Source: Bradyrhizobium sp.
Lineage (GTDB): Bacteria > Pseudomonadota > Alphaproteobacteria > Rhizobiales > Xanthobacteraceae
Assembly: GCA_013695565.1 (NCBI GenBank)
Contig: JACDAG010000926.1
Location: 1 to 5,049, forward strand
Direction: 5' to 3'
Length of the DNA stretch: 5,049 nt
Below, piece by piece: positions 1-5,049 of this stretch. The notes below the pieces were generated by a model that worked only from the letters and a program-made list of their open reading frames with translations, was not told where the DNA came from and made no database searches. A program made the position numbers and the translations under genes. The first letter of the stretch is position 1. Each line of letters opens with the position of its first letter.

Positions 1-1
1 G

Positions 2-1081
2 GCCAATGTCGAGGACACCCCGGAACTGCTCGCCTATTACGATGAGTTGGAAAATCTGGACGCGGGTGCGCTGTGGACGGTCGCCAACAAGATCGAGCCT
101 TGGCAGCCCAAGTCTTCGTCTATCCCCGTGCTCTGGCGCTATGAGGATTTGCGCCAGCATGTGCTGCGATCCGTCGAACTGGTGTCTCCCGAAAAGGCCG
201 GCCGGCGCGTCATCTATTTGAACAATCCCGGACGCCGCGAGCACGCCGCTGCCGTCGGCTGGCTCTACTCCGGGCTGCAGGTGATGCATCCCGGCGAGGT
301 GGCGTCTTGCCACGCCCACTCAGCCTCGGCGCTGCGTTTCATAATGGAAGGGGAGGGCGCCTACACCATCGTCGATGGTCACAAGCTCACGCTTGGCGCC
401 AACGACTTCGTGCTGACTCCGAACGGCACGTGGCATGAACACGGCGTCTCCGGTGACGGTACGCCCTGCATCTGGCAGGACGGTCTCGACATCCCGCTCG
501 TCAATGCGCTCGAAGCCAATTTCTACGCGGTGCATCCGAAGATGCAGCAGGAGGTCGGCCATCCCGTCGACGACATGGCGCACGCCTGGGGCAATCCGGG
601 CCTGCGTCCCGCCGGCGCCGAGTGGGCGCGGGGGTATTCACCGCTCCTGAAATACGAGTGGGGGCCGACCTACGAAGCGCTGCAGCGCTACGGCAAGGCA
701 AGCGAAGGCTCACCGTTTGATGGCATTCTCATGAACTATGTGAACCCGGTGACCGGCGGACCCGTCATGCAGACGATCGGCGCATCGATGCAGATGCTGC
801 GCGCGGGCGAAGCCACCAAGGCGCATCGTCACACCGGCAGTTTCATCTATCAGGTGGCGAAGGGAAGCGGTCATTCGATCATCGACGGCAAGCGCTTCGA
901 CTGGAAGGAGCGCGACATCTTCTGTGTTCCGTCCTGGGCCTGGCACGAGCACGTCAACGGATCTGACAGCGACGACGCCTGCCTGTTCACCTTCAACGAT
1001 CTGCCTGTGATGCACGCCCTCGGTCTGTATCGCGAGGAAGCCTATGGCGACAATCAGGGTCGGCAGCCGCTGACATCCTAG
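2..1081 (+). CDS. Gentisate 1,2-dioxygenase (bicupin ring-cleavage enzyme), 5' truncated
   Basis: Gentisate 1,2-dioxygenase is a cytoplasmic Fe(II) enzyme that opens 2,5-dihydroxybenzoate with O2 to give maleylpyruvate. The frame is open to the window edge. Codons upstream of the TTG at 47 read as typical family N-terminus (TPELLAYYDELENLDAGALW), so the true start lies before base 1 and the TTG is internal. The visible part is 359 residues, close to full family length. The first cupin carries HAH at bases 311-319 and HEH at 434-442, which fit the iron-binding His triad. The second cupin carries HRH at 824-832 and HEH at 944-952, so its metal motif also looks intact. The family signature region around LEANFYAVHPK follows cupin 1. 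Stop is TAG at 1079-1081, 11 bases before the next gene, which fits one transcript. A related ring-cleaving bicupin acting on salicylate or 1-hydroxy-2-naphthoate cannot be excluded, but gentisate is the best guess. Confidence 0.92.
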   Translation, partial: ANVEDTPELLAYYDELENLDAGALWTVANKIEPWQPKSSSIPVLWRYEDLRQHVLRSVELVSPEKAGRRVIYLNNPGRREHAAAVGWLYSGLQVMHPGEVASCHAHSASALRFIMEGEGAYTIVDGHKLTLGANDFVLTPNGTWHEHGVSGDGTPCIWQDGLDIPLVNALEANFYAVHPKMQQEVGHPVDDMAHAWGNPGLRPAGAEWARGYSPLLKYEWGPTYEALQRYGKASEGSPFDGILMNYVNPVTGGPVMQTIGASMQMLRAGEATKAHRHTGSFIYQVAKGSGHSIIDGKRFDWKERDIFCVPSWAWHEHVNGSDSDDACLFTFNDLPVMHALGLYREEAYGDNQGRQPLTS

Positions 1082-1092
1082 GAAAAACAATC

Positions 1093-2004
1093 ATGCGTCT
1101 TGTTACCTACCGCGCCAACGTTGAGGCGGCGGCCCGCCTCGGTGCCGTCGTCGATGACCTGGTCGTGGATGTCGAACGGATCGGTGCGCATGCCGGCGTG
1201 GCACTTCCGGCGTCGATGCTCGATCTCATCGATCTCGGGCCGTCGGCGACGATGGCGCTGAAGAAGATTTTGAGCGAGCACGGCAGCCATTGGCCGGTGG
1301 GCACGGCACTGCCGCTGGCCAATGTCAGGCTGCTGGCGCCGATACCGCGGCCGCGGAAGAACATTTTCGGGATCGGGCTGAACTATGTCGAGCACGTCGC
1401 GGAATCGTCGCGTGCCCTCAACACCGCGAAGGAATTGCCAAAGCAGCCGATCATCTTTTCGAAGCCTCCGACCAGCGTGATCGGGCCCGACGATGCCATC
1501 GAACATAACAGGACGATTACCCAGCAGCTCGACTGGGAAGTCGAACTCGCCGTCGTGATGGGGCGAACGGCGCGCAAGGTGTCGGAGGCGCAGGCCCTCG
1601 ACTTCGTTTTCGGCTACAGCGTGATGATCGACGTCAGCGCCCGTGACAACCGCCGCGCCGGCCAGTGGATCTATTCCAAGGGCCAGGACACCTACGCGCC
1701 CTTTGGTCCATGCATCGTGACGGCGGATGAGATCGGCGATCCGCACGCGCTCGATCTCTGGCTCACGGTGAACGGCGTCGAAAAGCAGCGATCCAACACC
1801 CGCCACATGCTGTTCAAGGTGCCGCTGCTGATCTCGGACATTTCGGCCGCGATCACGCTGGAGGCGGGCGACATTATCGCGACCGGCACGCCCGACGGCG
1901 TCGGCGCGGGACGGACGCCGCAGGAATGGCTTTGGCCGGGCGATGTCGTGGAGGCGGAAGTGGCCGGCATCGGCCGGTTGCGCCACCCGGTGGTGGCGGT
2001 CTGA
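1093..2004 (+). CDS. Fumarylacetoacetate hydrolase family protein, probable fumarylpyruvate/maleylpyruvate hydrolase
   Basis: This 303-residue protein belongs to the FAH superfamily, cytoplasmic divalent-metal enzymes that hydrolyse or decarboxylate acylpyruvate-type ring-fission products. Residues 1-80 form a variable N-terminal domain. The catalytic domain starts near residue 84 (RPRKNIFGIGLNY). The metal ligands of the family are visible as Glu149 and Glu151 in DWEVELAVV and Asp180 in MIDVSARD. The conserved Lys196 (YSKGQDTYAPFGP) and the GTPDGVG turn at 265-271 are also present. His101 sits where a lid-domain catalytic His is often found. Placed directly after gentisate dioxygenase, the likely reaction is hydrolysis of fumarylpyruvate to fumarate and pyruvate, or direct maleylpyruvate hydrolysis. 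Family members also include hydratases and decarboxylases, so the substrate is an inference from context. ATG 1093 is chosen because AGGA at 1080-1083 lies 9 bases upstream, overlapping the previous stop codon. Confidence 0.9.
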   Translation: MRLVTYRANVEAAARLGAVVDDLVVDVERIGAHAGVALPASMLDLIDLGPSATMALKKILSEHGSHWPVGTALPLANVRLLAPIPRPRKNIFGIGLNYVEHVAESSRALNTAKELPKQPIIFSKPPTSVIGPDDAIEHNRTITQQLDWEVELAVVMGRTARKVSEAQALDFVFGYSVMIDVSARDNRRAGQWIYSKGQDTYAPFGPCIVTADEIGDPHALDLWLTVNGVEKQRSNTRHMLFKVPLLISDISAAITLEAGDIIATGTPDGVGAGRTPQEWLWPGDVVEAEVAGIGRLRHPVVAV

Positions 2005-2008
2005 GCGT

Positions 2009-2016
2009 GGGGAAGG
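2009..2016 (+). promoter_or_regulatory. Shine-Dalgarno for the flavin reductase-like gene
   Basis: GGGGAAGG lies between the preceding stop (2002-2004) and ATG 2019. Pairing through GGGGA leaves 5 bases to ATG 2019. Pairing through the 3' half would suit TTG 2022 or ATG 2031 instead. The site is therefore slightly ambiguous, and the start was settled mainly by the N-terminal protein pattern. Confidence 0.5.
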
Positions 2017-2018
2017 CG

Positions 2019-2672
2019 ATGTTGTTTGACATGGAGAAGCTGGAGGCCTCGCAGCGCTACAAGATACTGACGGCCACGGTTACGCCGCGGCCGATCGCCT
2101 GGGTGACGACGCTGTCCGAGGGCGGCGTTGTCAACGCGGCGCCGTACAGCTTCTTCAACGTATTGGGGCACGAGCCGCCAACATTGGCGATCGGGCTGCT
2201 GGCCGGGCCGGGCCGCTTCAAGGATACCGCGACGAACATCATCGCCACCGGGGAGTTCGTGGTGAACCTGGTTTCCGAAACCAACGCGGCGGCGATGAAT
2301 ATCACCTGCATCGATGCGCCGCCCGAAATCGACGAACTCGCGCTCGCCGGCCTCACGGCGGCGCCATCACATGCGATACGGGCGCCGCGCATTGCCGAGT
2401 CCCCGGTTTCCTTTGAATGCCGCGTGCTGACTTCGCTCGTCACCGGACCGCGCCAGACGGCGGTGATCGGCCGCATCCTTTGCGCGCATGTCGATGGCAA
2501 CGCGGTTCAGGACAGCGAGCGCTGCCACATCGACACGCCTGCGCTGCAATTGATCGGCCGCATGCATGGCAGCGGCTGGTATGCCCGCTGCACCGATCTG
2601 TTTCAGCTCGATCGGCCGACCTGGGCGCAATGGCAGGAAGACGAGTTGTCACAACGGGCGCGCGCACCATGA
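2019..2672 (+). CDS. Flavin reductase-like FMN-binding protein (DIM6/NTAB, RutF-like fold)
   Basis: This 217-residue protein has the flavin_reductase-like split-barrel fold. Family marks seen are RYKILTATVTPRPIAWVTT at about residues 13-31, NAAPYSFFN at 39-47 (the FMN phosphate/isoalloxazine region), FKDTATNI at 67-74, GEFVVNLV at 78-85, and the C-terminal GRMHGSGWYAR at 180-190. Members bind FMN and either reduce it with NAD(P)H for a partner monooxygenase or act as flavin-carrying electron-transfer proteins. Which applies here is not visible. Start ATG 2019 gives MLFDMEKL, the common N-terminus in this group. GTG 2007 and ATG 2031 in the same frame are alternatives. The gap to the preceding stop is 14 bases, so it is almost certainly co-transcribed with the ring-cleavage genes. 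No oxygenase that would need reduced flavin is visible, so a partner, if any, lies outside the window. Confidence 0.86.
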   Translation: MLFDMEKLEASQRYKILTATVTPRPIAWVTTLSEGGVVNAAPYSFFNVLGHEPPTLAIGLLAGPGRFKDTATNIIATGEFVVNLVSETNAAAMNITCIDAPPEIDELALAGLTAAPSHAIRAPRIAESPVSFECRVLTSLVTGPRQTAVIGRILCAHVDGNAVQDSERCHIDTPALQLIGRMHGSGWYARCTDLFQLDRPTWAQWQEDELSQRARAP

Positions 2673-2744
2673 TCGCGCTGGCGCATTATCCTCTTTCCTT
2701 CGGCGCAGCCGTCGGCCCTGCGACATTTGTTGCCTCAGCAACCG

Positions 2745-2756
2745 GAACTATAGTTC
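2745..2756. repeat. Perfect 12-bp palindrome, candidate operator
   Basis: GAACTATAGTTC is identical to its own reverse complement. It lies 73 bases after the flavin reductase-like stop and just upstream of a candidate -35 box. GAACTAT recurs at 2777-2783, exactly 32 bp further on, about three helical turns. An AT-containing palindrome in an otherwise GC-rich gap ahead of a transporter gene fits an operator for a dimeric regulator. The regulator is not in the window and its family cannot be named from the site alone. Confidence 0.5.
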
Positions 2757-2786
2757 TTGCCATTCGCGTCATCAACGAACTATGGT
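2757..2786 (+). promoter_or_regulatory. Candidate sigma-70-like promoter for the binding-protein gene
   Basis: TTGCCA (2757-2762) and TATGGT (2781-2786) are separated by 18 bases; each matches the sigma-70 consensus at four of six positions or better. The -35 box directly abuts the GAACTATAGTTC palindrome, and the repeated GAACTAT (2777-2783) overlaps the -10 box. This is a plausible layout for repression or regulated activation. Transcription would start near 2793, leaving a leader of roughly 170 bases before ATG 2965. Alphaproteobacterial promoters tolerate loose consensus, so this is a candidate only. Confidence 0.4.
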
Positions 2787-2950
2787 GCAGGCCGCTGGGA
2801 TATGGGCCGAAGGTTCTAATCGGGGCTTTCGGTTCGTGCTTGCCGCCGGTGAGGGATTTCGCGCACAAAATATCTCCGGGAAAACGGGATTTCACGAAGG
2901 CGCAGGCCTCGAACGGCGGCCGCTCTGGCTGGCGAATAATCAGATAATGA

Positions 2951-2959
2951 GGAGGGGAG
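2951..2959 (+). promoter_or_regulatory. Strong Shine-Dalgarno deciding the binding-protein start
   Basis: GGAGGGGAG precedes ATG 2965, with GGAGG ending 9 bases before it. It selects ATG 2965 over the in-frame ATG at 2947, which lies just ahead of the site and would add six residues (MRRGVN) before the signal peptide. Confidence 0.8.
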
Positions 2960-2964
2960 TGAAT

Positions 2965-4137
2965 ATGAAAAAGGCATTCTGGCTGGCGGGCGCAATGGCT
3001 GTGGCGCTGGCGCAGCCCGCATCCGCGGCTGACACTATCAAGATCGGGTTCGTCTCGACCTTCAGCGGGCCGACCGCCGTGATCGGCAACGACATGCGCA
3101 ACTCGTTCGAACTGGCGCTCGACCATATGGGCCGCAAGATGGGCGGCATCCCCGTCGAGGTGATCTACGAAGATGACGGCCAGAAACCGGATGTCGGCAA
3201 GCAGAAAACCGAAAAGCTGATCCAGTCCGACAAGGTCGATTTCGTCGCCGGCTATATCTGGTCGAACGTGCTCTTGGCCTCGCTGAAGACCGCGGTGGAT
3301 TCGAAGACCTTCCTGATTTCGGCCAATGCCGGTCCGTCGCAGCTCGCCGGCGAATTGTGTTCGCCTTACGTGTTCTCGACCTCCTGGCAGAACGACCAGA
3401 CGCCGCAGGCGATGGGCCTCTACATGAACCAGAAGGGCGTCAAGTCGGTGTTCCTGATCGGCCCGAATTATGCTGCCGGCAAGGATATGCTGGCCGGTCT
3501 GAAGAGCACGTTCAAGGGCCAGGTGGTCGGCGAGGAATATACGGTGTGGCCGAGCCAGCTCGACTTCTCCGCCGAACTCACCAAGGCCAAGAACTCCAAG
3601 GCCGAGTCGATCTTCGTGTTCTATCCGGGTGCTGCCGGTGTCCAGTTCCTCAATCAATATGCGCAGGCCGGCCTCAAGTCACAGATGCCGCTCTACACCG
3701 CCTTCACCGTCGACGAGCTGTCGCTGCCGCTGCAGAAGGACAACGCGATCGGCATTCCCGGCGCACAGGAATGGGTGAACGACCTGCCGAACCCCGAGAA
3801 CAAGAAATTCGTAGAGGATTATCGCAAGAAATATACCGGCCTGCGTCCGACCTATTATGGTGCGCAGTCCTATGACGCCGCGCAATTGATCAACAGCGCG
3901 GTGGTCGCCGTGAAGGGTGACATGACCAAGAAGGACGCGATGAAGGCCGAGATGGAGAAGGCCAACTTCAAGTCGCTGCGTGGTCCGTTCAAATACGGCA
4001 AGAACCACATCCCGATCCAGAATTTCTATCTGCAGGACGTGGTCAAGGATGCTGACGGCCAGCTCTCGCTCAAGACGGTGGCGACCATCGTCAAGGACGA
4101 CCAGGATCGCTTCCACGACAAGTGCCCGATGAAATGA
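2965..4137 (+). CDS. ABC transporter periplasmic substrate-binding protein, LivK-like (Peripla_BP_6)
   Basis: This 390-residue protein is the soluble receptor of a branched-chain amino acid-type ABC importer. The N-terminus is a clear Sec signal peptide: MKK, a hydrophobic core (about residues 4-16), then PASA with likely cleavage after Ala21, leaving a mature start of ADTIKIGF. No lipobox Cys is present, so it is a free periplasmic protein. The type I binding-protein fold shows in IKIGFVSTFSGP (25-36), the DDGQKPDVGKQKTEKLI stretch (70-86), GPNYAAGKDM (166-175) and RPTYYGAQSYDAA (294-306). Two cysteines occur, Cys132 and Cys387. Proteins of this type in Bradyrhizobium-like bacteria often bind aromatic acids rather than Leu/Ile/Val. 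The adjacent gentisate genes favour an aromatic ligand here, but that is inference. It has its own upstream control region and a terminator 155 bases after its stop, ahead of the permease gene. Confidence 0.93.
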   Translation: MKKAFWLAGAMAVALAQPASAADTIKIGFVSTFSGPTAVIGNDMRNSFELALDHMGRKMGGIPVEVIYEDDGQKPDVGKQKTEKLIQSDKVDFVAGYIWSNVLLASLKTAVDSKTFLISANAGPSQLAGELCSPYVFSTSWQNDQTPQAMGLYMNQKGVKSVFLIGPNYAAGKDMLAGLKSTFKGQVVGEEYTVWPSQLDFSAELTKAKNSKAESIFVFYPGAAGVQFLNQYAQAGLKSQMPLYTAFTVDELSLPLQKDNAIGIPGAQEWVNDLPNPENKKFVEDYRKKYTGLRPTYYGAQSYDAAQLINSAVVAVKGDMTKKDAMKAEMEKANFKSLRGPFKYGKNHIPIQNFYLQDVVKDADGQLSLKTVATIVKDDQDRFHDKCPMK

Positions 4138-4143
4138 TTGTTG

Positions 4144-4164
4144 GCATGACCGGTGCATGATCGG
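4144..4164 (+). repeat. Short tandem repeat after the binding-protein gene
   Basis: GCATGACCGG (4144-4153) is followed by GCATGATCGG (4155-4164): two near-identical units with an 11-base period. The 10-mer GGCATGACCG at 4143-4152 recurs exactly at 4338-4347. They may be remnants of the palindromic repeat family discussed for 4338-4367, or chance. Confidence 0.35.
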
Positions 4165-4184
4165 CCAAGGGGTTGTGGAGGGAC

Positions 4185-4213
4185 TTGTCGAAAAATTACT
4201 TTATGTTTAAAGT
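4185..4213 (+). promoter_or_regulatory. Weak promoter candidate overlapping the AT-rich palindrome
   Basis: TTGTCG (4185-4190) and TAAAGT (4208-4213), 17 bases apart, each match the sigma-70 boxes at four of six positions. The palindrome at 4193-4218 fills the spacer and covers the -10 box, where a repressor would block polymerase. Transcription would begin near 4220 and run into the terminator at 4293-4327, so it would yield a transcript of about 110 bases unless read through into the permease gene. Confidence 0.3.
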
Positions 4214-4218
4214 AATTT
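4193..4218. repeat. AT-rich palindrome with perfect 11-bp arms, candidate operator
   Basis: AAATTACTTTA (4193-4203) and TAAAGTAATTT (4208-4218) are exact reverse complements around a TGTT spacer. Such AT-rich symmetry is striking in this GC-rich region, and its size fits the site of a dimeric repressor such as a MarR- or GntR-type protein (inference). It could form an RNA hairpin, but it has no following U-run and weak A-U pairing, so an operator is preferred over a terminator. Confidence 0.5.
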
Positions 4219-4292
4219 CAAAGACCCGATGGCCGGCTTCGGAGGCGTGGATGTGCAGGCGGTTTGGCAAATGAACATGCGCCAATAAAATA

Positions 4293-4327
4293 AGCGGCGG
4301 CGCCGACGCGCCGCCGCTGTTTTGTTT
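4293..4327 (+). terminator. Intrinsic terminator between binding protein and permease genes
   Basis: AGCGGCGGCGC (4293-4303) and GCGCCGCCGCT (4308-4318) pair perfectly over 11 bp around a CGAC loop. They are followed by GTTTTGTTT (4319-4327). The stem is almost all G-C, and an A-rich stretch (4284-4293) precedes it. This is a textbook rho-independent terminator on the + strand. It would end most binding-protein transcripts and give the permease a lower or separately controlled supply. The A-rich upstream flank could also provide a weaker terminator in the opposite direction. Confidence 0.87.
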
Positions 4328-4337
4328 CGTGTTGAGG

Positions 4338-4367
4338 GGCATGACCGAAAAGGGAAACCGGTTTTTC
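4338..4367. repeat. Degenerate dispersed palindromic repeat (possible Rhizobiales intergenic repeat relic)
   Basis: The stretch reads GGCATGACCGAAAAGG followed by GAAACCGGTTTTTC. Its centre AAACCGGTTT (4355-4364) is a perfect palindrome. From memory, the order CATGA..CCG..AAAAG..ACCGGTTTTC resembles an intergenic palindromic repeat common in Bradyrhizobium and relatives. The right arm, which would normally end in a GATCATG-like sequence, is not recognisable, so this would be a decayed or truncated copy. It lies in the permease leader. Confidence 0.35.
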
Positions 4368-4407
4368 TCGCGACGACCGTATGGCGTCGGCGTGGAGATT
4401 GCGATCT

Positions 4408-4415
4408 GAGAGGGG
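4408..4415 (+). promoter_or_regulatory. Shine-Dalgarno supporting a TTG start for the permease
   Basis: GAGAGGGG lies 7 bases upstream of TTG 4423. No comparable site precedes the in-frame ATG at 4381, which would add 14 residues including several arginines ahead of the first membrane helix. Confidence 0.65.
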
Positions 4416-4422
4416 TCTATCG

Positions 4423-5049
4423 TTGGTTCTCGTCGAACAATCGCTGAACGGGCTGCAGTTCGGCCTGCTGCTGTTCCTGCTGGCGGCGGGGCTGACGCTG
4501 GTGTTCGGCATCATGGATTTCGTCAATCTGGCGCACGGCTCGCTCTACATGATGGGCGCCTATTTCGCCGCGACGTTTACCGCATGGACCGGAAGCTTCG
4601 TGCTCGGCGTCATCCTGGCGCTCGGCGCCACGCTACTGCTCGGGATCGCGCTGGAATTCGTCGCGCTGCGGCATCTCTATGGCCGCGATCATCTCGACCA
4701 GGTGCTCGGCACCTTCGGCCTGATTCTGTTCTTCAATGACGCGGTGCGGCTGATCTGGGGCCCGGCCGGCCTCGCGCTGCCGCTGCCGGCCTGGCTCACT
4801 GTGCCGGTCCAGATCATCCCCGGCGTGTTCTATCCGGCCTACCGGCTGTCGATCATCGCGGTGGCGCTTGCGGTCGCCGCCTTGCTGTATGTCGTGGTGA
4901 TGCGGACCCGCATCGGCATGCTGATCCGCGCCGGCGCCTCCAACCGCGCCATGGTGTCCGCGCTCGGCGTGGACATCGGGACCATGTTCACGATTGTCTT
5001 CGCCATCGGCGCGGTGCTCGCAGGCCTTGCCGGCATGCTGGTGGCGCCG
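4423..5049 (+). CDS. Branched-chain amino acid-type ABC transporter permease, LivH-like, 3' truncated
   Basis: This is the N-terminal part of an inner-membrane permease that forms half of the translocation pore in LivHMGF-type importers. It pairs with a LivM-type permease, two LivG/LivF-type ATPases and the periplasmic receptor. The 209 visible residues show the family opening: NGLQFGLLLFLLAAGLTLVFGIMDFVNLAHGS, split across residues 9-40, then YMMGAY. Hydrophobic segments lie at about 12-30, 40-57, 58-80, 93-112, 142-160 and 184-205. The cytoplasmic-loop motif that contacts the ATPase is visible as RAGASNRAMVSALGVD (169-184). Family members are about 290 residues, so roughly 80 are missing beyond the window. 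The start is taken as TTG 4423 on ribosome-site evidence. It follows the binding-protein gene in the same direction but behind a strong terminator. Its partner components should lie downstream. Confidence 0.94.
   Translation, partial: MVLVEQSLNGLQFGLLLFLLAAGLTLVFGIMDFVNLAHGSLYMMGAYFAATFTAWTGSFVLGVILALGATLLLGIALEFVALRHLYGRDHLDQVLGTFGLILFFNDAVRLIWGPAGLALPLPAWLTVPVQIIPGVFYPAYRLSIIAVALAVAALLYVVVMRTRIGMLIRAGASNRAMVSALGVDIGTMFTIVFAIGAVLAGLAGMLVAP

Noticed and set aside
1078..1986. Long - strand open frame opposite the FAH-family gene
   Set aside because: It is a shadow of the GC-rich codon pattern: rich in Arg, His and Asp with no domain pattern, fully covered by a well-supported + strand gene.
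2729..2742. Small hairpin GTTGC-CTCA-GCAAC after the flavin reductase-like gene, considered as a terminator
   Set aside because: The stem is only 5 bp and no T-run follows. It may be incidental, so no terminator is called for the first operon.
2669..2947. A 92-codon + strand reading frame beginning at ATG 2669, overlapping the TGA of the flavin reductase-like gene
   Set aside because: The ATGA overlap looks like translational coupling, but the product has no recognisable domain and ends just before the next ribosome site. It also runs through the palindrome and promoter candidate. It is better explained as chance open frame in GC-rich intergenic DNA.
2566..2964. N-terminal extension of the binding protein back into the preceding gene
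   Set aside because: The extension has no domain pattern and would bury the signal peptide. The strong ribosome site at 2951-2959 and the classical signal sequence fix the start at 2965.
2686..3657. Long - strand open frame opposite the binding-protein gene
   Set aside because: It is antisense to a clear secreted binding protein and has the biased composition typical of reverse-strand shadows.
4193..4218. AT-rich palindrome as the transcription terminator of the binding-protein gene
   Set aside because: The stem is nearly all A-T with no following T-tract, and a far stronger GC-rich terminator lies 75 bases downstream.
4229..4288. A 19-codon frame (ATG 4229 to TAA 4286) ending five bases before the terminator stem, resembling a leader peptide
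   Set aside because: No Shine-Dalgarno precedes it, there is no run of one regulatory amino acid, and no alternative antiterminator pairing was evident. It is worth revisiting only if a 5' end near 4220 is found.
4381..4422. ATG 4381 as the permease start
   Set aside because: It is in frame, but no ribosome site precedes it. The added residues are Arg-rich and not typical of LivH N-termini, while TTG 4423 has GAGAGGGG at good spacing.

Overview
The window is GC-rich, with GC-biased third codon positions, AT-rich sequence confined to short intergenic stretches, and genes packed on one strand. Protein styles and gene content suggest an alphaproteobacterium of the Bradyrhizobium/Rhodopseudomonas type. 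That placement is inferred from family resemblance, not from a marker gene. All five genes found lie on the + strand; no convincing gene was found on the - strand.

Region 1 (2-2672) is a tight catabolic operon fragment. It holds a 5'-truncated bicupin gentisate 1,2-dioxygenase, a fumarylacetoacetate-hydrolase-family enzyme (probable fumarylpyruvate or maleylpyruvate hydrolase), and a stand-alone flavin-reductase-like FMN protein. The gaps are only 11 and 14 bases. The first two enzymes account for ring cleavage of gentisate and hydrolysis of the product toward pyruvate and a C4 diacid. An isomerase, and any hydroxylase producing gentisate, would have to lie outside the window.

Region 2 (2673-2964) is an intergenic control region. 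It contains a perfect 12-bp palindrome and a 7-bp copy of its half-site 32 bp further on, flanking a plausible sigma-70-like promoter. This is a candidate regulated promoter for the transporter genes.

Region 3 (2965-4137) encodes a secreted periplasmic binding protein of the branched-chain amino acid/aromatic-acid (Peripla_BP_6, LivK-like) class. Region 4 (4138-4422) is a second regulatory gap. It has an AT-rich palindrome with perfect 11-bp arms that overlaps a weak promoter candidate, a strong intrinsic terminator, and a degenerate palindromic repeat. Region 5 (4423-5049, running off the end) is the N-terminal two thirds of a LivH-type ABC permease, probably starting at TTG.

Taken together, this looks like an aromatic-acid uptake and gentisate-type ring-cleavage locus: the ABC importer brings in an aromatic substrate and the operon degrades it. 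The coding content belongs to known families. The least explained signals are the two palindromes and the terminator placed between binding protein and permease.
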